Source: Treponema sp.
GTDB lineage: Bacteria > Spirochaetota > Spirochaetia > Treponematales > Breznakiellaceae
Assembly (NCBI GenBank): GCA_031280125.1
Contig: JAITHE010000004.1
Span: 1 to 62,419 of the forward strand
Direction: 5' to 3'
Length of the DNA: 62,419 nucleotides
Shown here: positions 1 through 8,392 of the stretch, one piece after another
Layout of the letters: every line of letters begins with the position of its first letter
How positions within the stretch are numbered: the stretch's first letter is position 1
Made by a program: the position numbers and the translations under genes
The notes under the pieces: generated by a model
Seen by the model: only the letters and a program-made list of their open reading frames with translations
What the model was told of the DNA's origin: nothing
The model's database searches: none

Positions 1-53
1 GGGCTTTTTGTGGTTACCCCGTTTTAATAAAAAACTATTGGTGGGGTTTTTTT

Positions 54-84
54 GGGGGGGGGGTTGTGGGGCCGGCCCCCCACA
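54..84 (+). other. G10 homopolymer and GC hairpin upstream of the permease operon
   Basis: Seven T (47-53) are followed directly by ten G (54-63). A perfect inverted repeat comes next: TGTGGGG (65-71), a 6-nt CCGGCC loop, and CCCCACA (78-84). It lies about 35 bases ahead of the first ATG (119) and its AAGGAGG ribosome-binding site. Bases 1-118 otherwise hold no gene; the upstream solute-binding protein gene expected for this transporter would lie outside the window. Confidence 0.6.
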
Positions 85-118
85 CCACGCCCGGGGAGAT
101 ACCGTAAGGAGGCGCTCT

Positions 119-1030
119 ATGAACATCTATAAAAGGTGGTTTTGGATTTTTGTCCTTCCCTCCTTAATTCTTTTTGTGTTTGTCATCATACTTCCCTTTG
201 TCATGGGGGTTTTTAACTCCTTTGTTTCATGGCGGGGTTCCTATTACTTTGATCCTGCATCGGGGACCAGGGCCCGGTCGGTGTTCCATGCCTTTACGGG
301 ACTTGCCAACTACAGGGCGGCCCTGGGGGATGAACGCTTTATCAGGGCTCTGTGGTACACGGTGCGCTACACCGTGTTGGCAGTGGTTTCGATCAACACC
401 GCCGCCCTCTGTATGGCCCTTTTGGTAAACCGCGCCGTCCGGGGGGCGGGACTCTTCAGGACCACTTTTTTTCTTCCCAACATGCTGGGAGGACTGGCTC
501 TGGGTTTTATCTGGCAGTTCGTGTTCCAGATTATTTTTACCAGCCTGCTCTTTGGTCCCGAAGGAATTTTCCACGTTGAGTTTATGCGTTACATGACCCA
601 GGATTCGGTCAAAGCCCTCTTTGCCCTGGCCCTTCTTAACACCTGGCAGACCGCGGGGTACATGATGATCATCTACATCGCCGGGCTTAACAACATACCC
701 AGGGACCTCTACGAAGCGGCGAGCATCGACGGGGCCAGCCCCTGGCTCACCTTCCGAAAGATCACCGTTCCCATGCTGATGCCTTCGTTTACCATCGTGT
801 TCTTCATGACCCTGGCCAACAGCTTTAAGCTTCTGGATCAGAATGTGGCCCTCACCGACGGAGAGTTTAATACCCGGATGCTGGCCATGCAGATCCTGCG
901 TACCGTCAAGGATACTACCCCGGCGGATTACGGCAAGGCCCAGGCCCAGGCGGTGCTTTTCTTTATCATGATTGCCGCCATCACCCTGACCCAGGTGAGC
1001 ATCACCAAAAAACGGGAACTGGAGGCTTAA
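119..1030 (+). CDS. ABC sugar transporter permease, MalF/UgpA type
   Basis: Integral inner-membrane subunit of an importer for a sugar or oligosaccharide (303 aa). The start is the ATG at 119, preceded by AAGGAGG at good spacing; an in-frame extension to the window start translates as low-complexity sequence and is rejected. A first membrane segment is at residues 8-30 and about six segments are expected. The permease EAA loop is clear (EAASIDGASPWLTFRKI), where the ATPase would dock. The next permease starts 2 bp after the stop, so the two form a translationally coupled heteromeric channel. The binding protein and ATPase are not in view. malQ downstream suggests maltodextrin or another alpha-glucoside as substrate, but this is inference. 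Confidence 0.88.
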   Translation: MNIYKRWFWIFVLPSLILFVFVIILPFVMGVFNSFVSWRGSYYFDPASGTRARSVFHAFTGLANYRAALGDERFIRALWYTVRYTVLAVVSINTAALCMALLVNRAVRGAGLFRTTFFLPNMLGGLALGFIWQFVFQIIFTSLLFGPEGIFHVEFMRYMTQDSVKALFALALLNTWQTAGYMMIIYIAGLNNIPRDLYEAASIDGASPWLTFRKITVPMLMPSFTIVFFMTLANSFKLLDQNVALTDGEFNTRMLAMQILRTVKDTTPADYGKAQAQAVLFFIMIAAITLTQVSITKKRELEA

Positions 1031-1032
1031 GG

Positions 1033-1881
1033 ATGAAGGAAAACTATTTTTTGAAAAAACGGATCGGCCTTTTTTTGGTATACGCCGCCCTCTCCCTTAT
1101 GGCCCTTTACACCCTGGCCCCCCTCTGGTTCCTCTTTGTCAATTCCTTCAAAGGTCAGGCGGAGATCATCGGGGATCCCCTGGGACTTCCGGAACGTTTT
1201 GATTTTCAGTATATCCGGCGGGCCATGGGGGAGATCCACTTTTTCAAGGCCCTGGGCGTTACCGCCATGATCACCGCCGTGTCGGTGGGGCTTATCGTGC
1301 TTGTTTCGTCCATGGCGGCCTGGCTTATGGTCCGGTGCAAAACAAGAATTTCAGGCGCCCTTTTTATGATCTTTGTGGCCGCCATGCTGATCCCCTTCCA
1401 GGCTATTATGTATCCCCTGATCCAGTTTTTCGACGGCCTGGGCCTCAAAAATACCGGGGGTCTTATCCTTATGTACGGGGGCTTCGGCCTTTCCATGTCG
1501 GTGTTTCTCTACCACGGATTTGTCAAGGGCGTTCCCCTGGGAATTGAAGAGGCGGCGTTCATCGACGGCTGTAACGTGTTCCAGATTTTTTTCATGGTGG
1601 TTATGCCCCTTTTAAAATCCATTACCGTTACGGTCATTGTCCTTAACGCCATGTGGATCTGGAACGATTACCTTTTGCCTTTTTTGGTGATTGGTAATTC
1701 TTCCAATAAAACCCTGGTGCTGGAACTCTACTTTGCCCGGATTACCGCGGGCCAGTTTGGCAATCCCTGGCAGTTGATCTTCCCGGCGGTCTTTGTTTCG
1801 ATCATCCCCATTGTGATTGTATTCCTCTTTCTCCAGAAATTTATTGTCCGGGGAATCAGCGACGGGGCGATCAAGAGTTAG
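1033..1881 (+). CDS. ABC sugar transporter permease, MalG/UgpE type
   Basis: Second permease half of the same importer, 282 aa, a usual length for the family. A hydrophobic segment is at about residues 12-33 and the EAA loop reads EEAAFIDGCNVFQIFF. The C terminus (FIVRGISDGAIKS) resembles the typical ending of MalG-type permeases (RGLTAGAVKG). It follows the first permease with a 2-bp gap and an AGG-rich overlap region, so the two are one transcription unit. Roughly 100 bp separates it from malQ, and transcription into malQ is likely. Substrate unproven. Confidence 0.88.
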   Translation: MKENYFLKKRIGLFLVYAALSLMALYTLAPLWFLFVNSFKGQAEIIGDPLGLPERFDFQYIRRAMGEIHFFKALGVTAMITAVSVGLIVLVSSMAAWLMVRCKTRISGALFMIFVAAMLIPFQAIMYPLIQFFDGLGLKNTGGLILMYGGFGLSMSVFLYHGFVKGVPLGIEEAAFIDGCNVFQIFFMVVMPLLKSITVTVIVLNAMWIWNDYLLPFLVIGNSSNKTLVLELYFARITAGQFGNPWQLIFPAVFVSIIPIVIVFLFLQKFIVRGISDGAIKS

Positions 1882-1923
1882 CGGCGGCCATAAATGAACG
1901 GCGGGCGGAGCGTAAAAATCCCG

Positions 1924-1964
1924 CCTGAAAAATCCCAGGGGCGAAGGAAAATTTCTTTTTCAGG
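1924..1964 (+). promoter_or_regulatory. Inverted repeat touching the malQ ribosome-binding site
   Basis: CCTGAAAAA (1924-1932) pairs perfectly with TTTTTCAGG (1956-1964). The right arm overlaps the first bases of the likely malQ Shine-Dalgarno AGGAAGG (1962-1968), so folding would partly mask it. The loop is long (23 nt) and the stem is only 9 bp and AT-rich. Translational control is only a possibility. Confidence 0.35.
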
Positions 1965-1979
1965 AAGGTTACAGAAAGA

Positions 1980-3569
1980 ATGACTTCCATAACTCGGGAC
2001 AATCCCATGTACGAAACCAGGCCCCGCCACTCCGGAATTCTTCTCCATATCAGTTCCTTGCCCGGTCCCTGCGGGATCGGTGACCTGGGGGCGGCGGCCC
2101 GGTCCTTCGCGGATTTCCTCGCCTCCGCCAAAGTATCCTTCTGGCAGATCCTTCCCCTGGGGCCTACGGGGTACGGCAATTCCCCCTATGCGGCCCGGTC
2201 CGCCTTTGCGGGGAATGAACTGCTCCTTTCGCCGGATTCGCTGGCGGAACAGGGGCTGCTGGAGGCGGAGGAACTGGCCGGCCTGCGTCTGGCCATGGCC
2301 GCTTCAAAGGGCAGGGTGGACTACGGTCTGCTGGAAAAACGGAAACTGCCCCTCCTAAAAAAGGCGGCCCGCCGTTTTCTGGATGCCGGAAAGGACCGGG
2401 CCGCTTTCGATGCCTTTTGCGGGGCCGAAATCCGCTGGCTTGAAGATTACGCCCTTTTCCAGGCGCTGTGTGAGACATACCGGGACGCCCGGTGGCATAC
2501 GGTCTGGGACGGCGGTCTGGCAAGGCGGGAACAGGCGGCGCTGGAGGCGGCGCGGAAAGAAAAAGCGGCGGAGATTCTGGAATGGAAGGCCCTGCAGTAC
2601 TTCTTTGAATGTCAATGGCGGGATCTTAGGGCCCATGCGAACAGCCGGGGGATCCGGATCATCGGGGATATTCCAATTTTCGCGGCCCCCGACAGCGCCG
2701 ATTCCTGGGTCCATATTGGCCTGTTTAGAACCGGGCCGGACGGCAGATACTCGGTGGTATCCGGAGTACCGCCGGACTACTTTAGTCCCACAGGCCAGCT
2801 TTGGGGAAACCCTGTCTATGACTGGGACAAAATGGCCGCCTCCGGTTATGGGTGGTGGATAGACCGAATCCGGCGGCTTCTGGGTCAGGTGGATATGTTC
2901 CGTATCGATCATTTCCGGGGTTTTGACGCCTACTGGGCCGTGCCCGCGGGGGACGCCACGGCGGAACACGGTGTGTGGGAACAGGGGCCCGGCCCAGCCT
3001 TTTTCGCTGCCCTCAAAAGGGAACTGGGGGAGCTTCCTGTGCTGGCGGAGGATCTGGGTTTCCTCACCGAAGGGGTCAAGACCCTCCGGGACAGTCAGGG
3101 TTTCCCAGGGATGAAGGTCTGCCAGTTCGGTTTTGAAGATATGCGGGGGGGGATCCTCGACGGCCGCCACCTTTTTCTCCCCCACAACTACAGCTATAAC
3201 TGGGCGGCCTATACGGGAACCCACGACAACGACACCACCGCGGGCTGGTATGGGGCTCTGGGTGTAGCGGACCGGAAAACTGTGGCGGCCTACCTCAACT
3301 GCCCCCTGGGGGAAGGGAGTTTTGCGCCCCCCCCGGAGGACATTGCCTGGGCGATGATCCGCGCCGTCATGGCTTCCCATGCGAAGTACGCGATCTTTCC
3401 TATACAGGATCTTTTGGGTCTGGGAACGGAGGCCCGGATGAACACCCCCGCCACCTGCGGCGCGGAGAACTGGTCCTGGCGCGTGGAGGAAGAATTTTCC
3501 TCAAAATCCTATCAAGAACTTGCCCGGCGCGCCGCATCTTTAGTATCATTGTATAGCAGGGATGGATAA
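1980..3569 (+). CDS. malQ: 4-alpha-glucanotransferase (amylomaltase, GH77)
   Basis: Cytoplasmic disproportionating enzyme that moves alpha-1,4-glucan segments between maltodextrins and releases glucose. The 529 aa match the usual bacterial length of about 500-530. GH77 signatures are visible: the N-terminal SGILLHISSLPGPCGIGDLG, the region around FRIDHFRGFDAYWAVP with the nucleophile Asp, VLAEDLGFLTEGV with the acid/base Glu, and GTHDNDTTAGWY. The ATG at 1980 has AGGAAGG about 11 bases upstream; a second in-frame ATG at 2007 is possible. It sits behind the two sugar permeases, which supports uptake and processing of alpha-glucans. It contains C8 and G8 runs, all in frame. Confidence 0.93.
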   Translation: MTSITRDNPMYETRPRHSGILLHISSLPGPCGIGDLGAAARSFADFLASAKVSFWQILPLGPTGYGNSPYAARSAFAGNELLLSPDSLAEQGLLEAEELAGLRLAMAASKGRVDYGLLEKRKLPLLKKAARRFLDAGKDRAAFDAFCGAEIRWLEDYALFQALCETYRDARWHTVWDGGLARREQAALEAARKEKAAEILEWKALQYFFECQWRDLRAHANSRGIRIIGDIPIFAAPDSADSWVHIGLFRTGPDGRYSVVSGVPPDYFSPTGQLWGNPVYDWDKMAASGYGWWIDRIRRLLGQVDMFRIDHFRGFDAYWAVPAGDATAEHGVWEQGPGPAFFAALKRELGELPVLAEDLGFLTEGVKTLRDSQGFPGMKVCQFGFEDMRGGILDGRHLFLPHNYSYNWAAYTGTHDNDTTAGWYGALGVADRKTVAAYLNCPLGEGSFAPPPEDIAWAMIRAVMASHAKYAIFPIQDLLGLGTEARMNTPATCGAENWSWRVEEEFSSKSYQELARRAASLVSLYSRDG

Positions 3570-3610
3570 TTCCCTAAAGGACGGGGAAGGCGCAAAACCG
3601 CACGTTTCAC

Positions 3611-3656
3611 CGGGAACCGTACTCCCGTGCCGGCGCAGTCCCGGGGATTGCGCCGG
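3611..3656 (+). repeat. Two adjacent hairpins in the MATE gene leader
   Basis: CGGGA (3611-3615) pairs with TCCCG (3623-3627), and CCGGCGCA (3630-3637) pairs with TGCGCCGG (3649-3656) around an 11-nt loop. They lie in the 129-bp gap between malQ and the exporter. No T-run follows, so this is not an intrinsic terminator. The exporter start at 3699 has no clear Shine-Dalgarno, so a structured leader with a regulatory role is possible, but I recognise no known riboswitch. Confidence 0.4.
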
Positions 3657-3698
3657 AAAGAAACTGCCTAGGCCTACAGGCTTAACAGCGCATCAAAG

Positions 3699-5054
3699 AT
3701 GACAAAAAACCTTACCGTCGGTAATCCGGCGCTTCTTATCGTATCTTTTACCGTACCTCTTTTGATCGGGAACCTCTTTCAGCAGTTCTACAATATGGCG
3801 GATACCTTTATCGTCGGACGGACCCTGGGGGTGACCGCCCTGGCCGCGGTGGGCAGTACTGGGAGTCTCATGTTCCTTATCCTGGGCTTTGTGATGGGTT
3901 TTACCTCCGGTACGGCGATCATCACCGCCCAGCGTTTTGGCGCTTCCGATGCGGCGGGGGTTAGGCGCAGTTTCGCCGCCAGCATTGTCTTGGGGGTCCT
4001 GGTGTCGGTTTTCCTCATGGCGGCGAGCATCCCCTTTGCCCGGGAAATCCTCCTTCTTATGAGGACCCCGGAAGAGATCGCAGACGGCGCCTACGATTAT
4101 ATGATTGTGATTTTTTGGGGTATCCCTGTGGCGGTACTCTTCAATCTTCTTTCCAACGTGATGCGTGCCGTGGGAGACAGCCGGACCCCCCTGGTTTTCC
4201 TGGTTATCGCCTGTGTGATCAATATCATCCTGGATTATGTGTTTATCCTGGTCTTCCACACCGGTACCGAAGGGGCAGCCTATGCTACGGTCATCGCCCA
4301 GTTTGCATCGGGGATCCTCTGCCTCGTTTATGTGATGAAGAAGATGCCCATTCTCCGGCTCCGGCGGGAGGACTGGCGCTTTGGATGGAAGGAGCTTGAG
4401 GTTCATGCCGCAGTGGCTTTACCCATGGGTTTCCAGATGAGCATCATCGCCATCGGCACGGTGATTGTCCAGTTTGCCCTGAACGTCCTGGGTACCACCG
4501 CGGTGGCGGCCTTTACCGCCGCCCTTAAAATTGATCAGATCGCCACCCTGCCCATGAGTTCCTTCGGGGTAACCATGACCACCTACACCGCCCAGAATTA
4601 CGGCGCCCGCCGGTACGGCCGGATTAAAAGCGGGGTACTGCAATGCGCCCTTATCTCAGGATCCTTCAGTGTTTTTATGGGGATCCTTTTCGTATTTTCC
4701 GGCCGCTTTCTGGCGTCCCTCTTTATCGGCGCGGACGAGAAGGCGGTGGATCTGGCCAGGGTATACCTCATTATCAACGGATCCTTTTATGTGGTGCTGG
4801 CCCTGCTCTTTATTTTCCGCCAGACCCTCCAGGGTCTGGGAGACAGTCTGGTGCCCACCCTAGCAGGGGTCATGGAACTGGTGATGCGCAGCGCCGCCGC
4901 CCTCTTTTTGCCGGGGCCCTTTGGTTTTGCGGGGATCTGTTTTGCCTCTCCCCTGGCATGGCTGGGGGCCTGCGTTCCCCTGGGGGCGGCCTTTTTCTTT
5001 ACCAGCAGGAAACTGCACAGAAAAGCCCTGGCGGAACACAGGCAGGCATCATGA
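3699..5054 (+). CDS. MATE family multidrug/cation antiporter
   Basis: Twelve-helix inner-membrane exporter of the multidrug and toxic compound extrusion family, 451 aa, a normal length. The opening (PALLIVSFTVPLLIGNLFQQFYNMADTF) is the standard start of helix 1, and FVMGFTSGTAIITAQRFGA and FGVTMTTYTAQNYGARRYGRI are the two symmetry-related MATE segments. It is driven by Na+ or H+ exchange; the substrate cannot be read from sequence. The start codon at 3699 lacks an obvious ribosome-binding site. Its end overlaps the converging methyltransferase gene by 6 bp. Confidence 0.9.
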   Translation: MTKNLTVGNPALLIVSFTVPLLIGNLFQQFYNMADTFIVGRTLGVTALAAVGSTGSLMFLILGFVMGFTSGTAIITAQRFGASDAAGVRRSFAASIVLGVLVSVFLMAASIPFAREILLLMRTPEEIADGAYDYMIVIFWGIPVAVLFNLLSNVMRAVGDSRTPLVFLVIACVINIILDYVFILVFHTGTEGAAYATVIAQFASGILCLVYVMKKMPILRLRREDWRFGWKELEVHAAVALPMGFQMSIIAIGTVIVQFALNVLGTTAVAAFTAALKIDQIATLPMSSFGVTMTTYTAQNYGARRYGRIKSGVLQCALISGSFSVFMGILFVFSGRFLASLFIGADEKAVDLARVYLIINGSFYVVLALLFIFRQTLQGLGDSLVPTLAGVMELVMRSAAALFLPGPFGFAGICFASPLAWLGACVPLGAAFFFTSRKLHRKALAEHRQAS

Positions 5055-5969
5055 ACGCCTTGCCGCCCGGAGGATCATAACGTCCCCGGCGCCCAGGGTC
5101 TTGGCCAGAACGTCGGCCATAGATTTTACCGGCCCGGGGGCGATCCCCGCGGCGAGGCCTCCCCAGGTGCGGATCTTTTCCACGGTAAAACCCGCCCCCT
5201 CCAGCAGCGCCCGGAGGGTTTTGACTGAAAAAAGGTAGAGATGATCGAAGATCGCTGAACGCCACCGGGAACCGAAGATTCGTGCCTGGAAACCGGCGAT
5301 GTTGGGCGTGGTTACGTAGAAGCGGCCGCCGGGTTTACAGATCCGGTATGCTTCCCGGACAAAATTGCCCGGATCATTGAGGTGTTCGATCAGGTGGGAG
5401 GCAAGGATGGCATCGAAGTTCTCCGGGGGGAAGGCGGCTTGTTCCAGGGACAGGGCGCTTACCTCAAGGCTCCGCCGGCGGCAATATTCCGCCTGGGGCG
5501 GGGAAATTTCCAGTCCCCGGACGGCCCAGCCGCGATCCCGGAGCAGGGCAAGCAAAGCCCCGGTGGCGCATCCCACGTCCAGTGCCGCCGGAGGGTGCAG
5601 CGCCCCTGGAGGATCCGGCGGGGCAGACGGGGAAAGCAGTTTCTCCTCCAGATCGAAAAAGCCCGCGTCATCCAGGGCCAGCTCCTGGAGCCGAAGAAAG
5701 GATTTTTCGTTGGCCCTTTCGTAGGCCAGGTAATCTCCGCCGCAGCCGGAGTTTTTGTCTTCCGTGGATCCGTACCGCACCGCCACTGCCGCCGGACCGG
5801 GCTGGGGATTTATCTGGACCAAGCCGCATTTTCCGCAGCGGACATACCTGAAGGGGAGGGCATTTTCACCGCAGGTAAAGCGGGGAAAAAAAGCCGTCCC
5901 GCCGCAGAGGGTACAGGGAACGGGGCGGGTTTCTTCTTCCGTTACCGGGGTGGACCAGGTTTTTACCAT
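5049..5969 (-). CDS. SAM-dependent methyltransferase with N-terminal zinc ribbon
   Basis: A 306-aa protein in two parts. Residues about 15-60 carry paired cysteines (CTLCGG and later CGKCGL), the zinc-ribbon lead-in seen in many class I methyltransferases that act on sugars or small molecules. Residues about 120-240 form the Rossmann methyltransferase core: LDVGCATGALLALL is motif I for SAM binding and FDAILASHLIEHLNDP is the motif IV region. The C-terminal part after the core is short. The substrate is unknown, and the neighbours (exporter, secreted protein) do not suggest one. It is transcribed convergently with the MATE gene and overlaps it by 6 bp. Confidence 0.75.
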   Translation of the reverse strand: MVKTWSTPVTEEETRPVPCTLCGGTAFFPRFTCGENALPFRYVRCGKCGLVQINPQPGPAAVAVRYGSTEDKNSGCGGDYLAYERANEKSFLRLQELALDDAGFFDLEEKLLSPSAPPDPPGALHPPAALDVGCATGALLALLRDRGWAVRGLEISPPQAEYCRRRSLEVSALSLEQAAFPPENFDAILASHLIEHLNDPGNFVREAYRICKPGGRFYVTTPNIAGFQARIFGSRWRSAIFDHLYLFSVKTLRALLEGAGFTVEKIRTWGGLAAGIAPGPVKSMADVLAKTLGAGDVMILRAARRS

Positions 5970-6113
5970 GACGGATCATCCATCCGGTTGCAGGGGTAAT
6001 CGCCGGACTTATTTCCCGGCCACGCTGGTTGTCCCGCGGACCTTGCGAAACGCCCTGTGTTCCGCCGTTTTCCAGCGAACACTGTCTGGGACCTTACGTT
6101 TTTCAGGGCAGCC

Positions 6114-6977
6114 CTATTCAACGTTGAGCCGGTAGGTAACGCTGCGGGTATTCCCCGCTATGTCCAGAGCTTCTATCACCAATGTAGCCTGACCCCGGGT
6201 AAGGCGCAGTTCTCCCAGGCCGAAACCCCGGGGATCGTACACTAAGGAAGCGGGCACCAGGCCGTTGCGGTATACCATGCGGTCTCCGCTTTTTGCCGTC
6301 AGGGTCTCAAAACTCAGCATCCCTGTTTCAGCGCCATTGAGGGAACAAATGATCCGGTTAGGAGCCAGGGTTTCACCGGTGGCGATGGTATCCGCGGCGT
6401 CCACATAAACCGTATAAAGCCCCTGGGGTATGTTCCGCATTTGGGAAGGATAGTAGACGGTGCCCGCGGTACTGCGGAGTGCCACCTGCCGGATCACCGG
6501 AGGCCGGGTATCTTCCAGGCCGGCGATGATAATTGAAGGATTTATCCACCTTCTTTCCCGGCGGTCAAAGAAGGCAAAATAAAAACCCTCCTGGTCCGTC
6601 CAACCGCTTATCCCCGCCGGGGCAAGGATCGTGTTTTTTTCCACCACCGTGGGGATCCTTTCTTCCTGGAGGTCTGCGTAACGTCCGTATATGCCCACCA
6701 TGTTGTCCCCGTGATCCAGGGCCATCCAGGATCCCAGGGGAGAGGGAAAACGGGAGGCCGGGCTGGAAGGATCGTGGAAAAAGACAAGTTCCCCCACATC
6801 GGAGGGGTAGATCGGCCCCAGGGAAGCAAAGGAATTACCCAGCACCGGGACGCCCCCGTCGTTGCGGCCAAAATTGGAAACCAGTACGCCCTCCCTGGAA
6901 GGCCACTCCATGGCGTCTGCAAAAAGGGAAGCCAAAAGAAGCGCTGCAAGGGCGCACCACCGGCTTATTTTTTTCAT
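6114..6977 (-). CDS. Secreted M23-like protein, probably non-catalytic
   Basis: A 287-aa exported protein with a clear signal peptide (MKKISRWCALAALLLASLFADA). Residues about 25-150 resemble the LytM/M23 peptidase fold: a strand pattern ending in MALDHGDNMVGIYGRYADL matches the usual DHG..YxxLxxxxV region. The zinc-binding His/Asp at the N side and the final HxH are not visible, so it is likely a structural or regulatory relative. The C-terminal 120 residues look like a beta-rich domain (LTRGQATLVIEALDIAGNTRS). I chose the start at 6977 because the longer reading frame to 7061 runs through a dispersed repeat. No strong ribosome-binding site is seen. Confidence 0.55.
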   Translation of the reverse strand: MKKISRWCALAALLLASLFADAMEWPSREGVLVSNFGRNDGGVPVLGNSFASLGPIYPSDVGELVFFHDPSSPASRFPSPLGSWMALDHGDNMVGIYGRYADLQEERIPTVVEKNTILAPAGISGWTDQEGFYFAFFDRRERRWINPSIIIAGLEDTRPPVIRQVALRSTAGTVYYPSQMRNIPQGLYTVYVDAADTIATGETLAPNRIICSLNGAETGMLSFETLTAKSGDRMVYRNGLVPASLVYDPRGFGLGELRLTRGQATLVIEALDIAGNTRSVTYRLNVE

Positions 6978-6991
6978 TCGCAGTGGGGTTT

Positions 6992-7031
6992 GATACCAAG
7001 AGCCCGTTTGCGCGGGGGAGGTTTGCGGCGG
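6992..7031 (+). repeat. 40-bp dispersed repeat, copy 1
   Basis: First of two 40-bp direct copies (38/40 identical to 7130-7169). It begins GATACCAAG and ends GGTTTGCGGCGG. It lies immediately upstream of the M23-like gene, on the side of its promoter. Confidence 0.75.
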
Positions 7032-7085
7032 TTTAGAAATGTTATTTTTTATAGATTCCATGGTAACAAACCCCGTAGTTACATA

Positions 7086-7169
7086 ATTTCCTCAGCGGAA
7101 CGAACCTTGTAAACAAGGCAACGCCGCAAGATACCAAGAACCCGCTTGCGCGGGGGAGGTTTGCGGCGG
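7086..7169 (+). repeat. 40-bp dispersed repeat, copy 2, within a larger palindromic element
   Basis: The copy at 7130-7169 matches 6992-7031 at 38 of 40 bases. It is embedded in nested inverted repeats: CCTTGT (7105-7110) with ACAAGG (7113-7118), and CGCCGCAA (7122-7129) with TTGCGGCG (7161-7168). The architecture is that of a small non-coding mobile or extragenic palindromic element rather than an insertion sequence; no transposase is present. It sits between two co-directional minus-strand genes. Confidence 0.65.
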
Positions 7170-7193
7170 AACGGTCCATTATCTTACCCCTCT

Positions 7194-8303
7194 TTACCTT
7201 TTGTCCAGCCTAAAGGAAGCCAAGGTCATGCCGCCGCCCACAAAAAGATCTCTTCCCCGCCGGGCCAGAAAGGCCGTTTCGCCCTTGAAGGGAACATTGA
7301 CCAGTTCCGTGCCGGGAAGCTTAATGCCCACAAAACGTTTTTCCCCGCCGCCGGAGGTAATAAAAAAGAAAAATCCGCCGCCGCCGTCTTCGTCCAGGGC
7401 TTCCAACTTTCCCGAAAGGGGCAGGGTAACGATGCTCCTGGATTTAACATCGTACACCCCCAGGCCCGTTTCCAGTTCAAAAACCACCCGGCTGCCTCCG
7501 TCGATAAAGGCAAGCTGTACTTCCCGGCGGAATCCCTCGCCCTTGAGCCAGTCGTGGAAGGTAACCTTGTAGCCTCCCTCGCCGTACCATTCCAGAAAAA
7601 GAAAACGCTGTTTGTCAATACCCGAAACGATGGCCAACTTAGAGCCATCCGGGGAAATTCGGCAGCCCAGGATCACCGGTATCCGGGAACCGGTGGGGGC
7701 GAAGGAGGGAAAGACGGGTTTTCCTTCCCTGTCCAGCAGATCCACCATCCCGTCCAGGGTACCGGTAAGGACATAGCCCCCGGCGGCGTCAAAGCAGGTT
7801 AGGGGGGCTTCAAAGTCGTAGGTCCACAGCTCCGTTCCGGATTTGTCTATTTCCCCCAGGGAGGTCTGATCCTTGCTGATAATAAAAATACGGCCGTCCA
7901 TAAAAAGGGGGTATCCCCAGGGGGGATCAATGATGATCTCTTCCTCCGATCGGGAGTGGTGTATCACCAGGGTTTCCGGGGCGGGATCGTATTCGGCCCA
8001 GTAATCCCCGGAAAGGGAGACGATTTTTTCCTGTTCCCGGTTCATCAGCAGATTTCCAGTATTCTCCGCATAGCCAAAACGGCCCCCCAGCTTAAAGGGG
8101 ATAAGATATTCCCCCCCGCCGGAGGACCTGTTTTCTTCCCCGTTTTCCGCCGGGTTGATGTCCTGGTCCAGGGATCGCAGCCAGCCGCCGGTCAGGATCG
8201 TTTCCCTGGGAATGGGCTGAGCGGCCAGAACTATATAGGCGGCAAAGGCAAAAATTGCGATAATAATAAAGGAAACTTTTTTTTCTCTCTTATCGGCTGC
8301 CAC
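7194..8303 (-). CDS. Membrane-anchored beta-propeller-like protein
   Basis: 369 aa. An uncleaved N-terminal anchor follows a positively charged start (residues about 10-28, VSFIIIAIFAFAAYIVLA). The remainder consists of repeated short beta-strand blocks separated by about 40 residues (for example MDGRIFIISKDQTSLGEIDKSG and TGTLDGMVDLLDREGKPVF), the pattern of PQQ- or WD-type propellers, so a periplasmic scaffold or binding role is likely. No catalytic motif is visible. The M23-like gene lies downstream on the same strand and may be co-transcribed, with the palindromic repeat between them. No specific function recognised. Confidence 0.6.
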   Translation of the reverse strand: MAADKREKKVSFIIIAIFAFAAYIVLAAQPIPRETILTGGWLRSLDQDINPAENGEENRSSGGGEYLIPFKLGGRFGYAENTGNLLMNREQEKIVSLSGDYWAEYDPAPETLVIHHSRSEEEIIIDPPWGYPLFMDGRIFIISKDQTSLGEIDKSGTELWTYDFEAPLTCFDAAGGYVLTGTLDGMVDLLDREGKPVFPSFAPTGSRIPVILGCRISPDGSKLAIVSGIDKQRFLFLEWYGEGGYKVTFHDWLKGEGFRREVQLAFIDGGSRVVFELETGLGVYDVKSRSIVTLPLSGKLEALDEDGGGGFFFFITSGGGEKRFVGIKLPGTELVNVPFKGETAFLARRGRDLFVGGGMTLASFRLDKR

Positions 8304-8392
8304 AATGGTACTATACTGAAAAAGAAACCCCGGGTCAATGCACCCCGGCGGGGCGGTTCAGGGGGAATGTCTAAAGCACCGGAGGCGAAACT

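Noticed and set aside
3570-3698. A second cobalamin-type riboswitch before the MATE gene (GGGAA...GCAGTCCC resembles part of the aptamer core).
   Set aside because: The essential ACTGTAA-like box and the matching flanking helices are missing; only two local hairpins can be supported.
6978-7061. Extension of the M23-like protein to an ATG at 7061.
   Set aside because: The extra 28 residues come from the 40-bp dispersed repeat, while the ATG at 6977 opens a textbook signal peptide.
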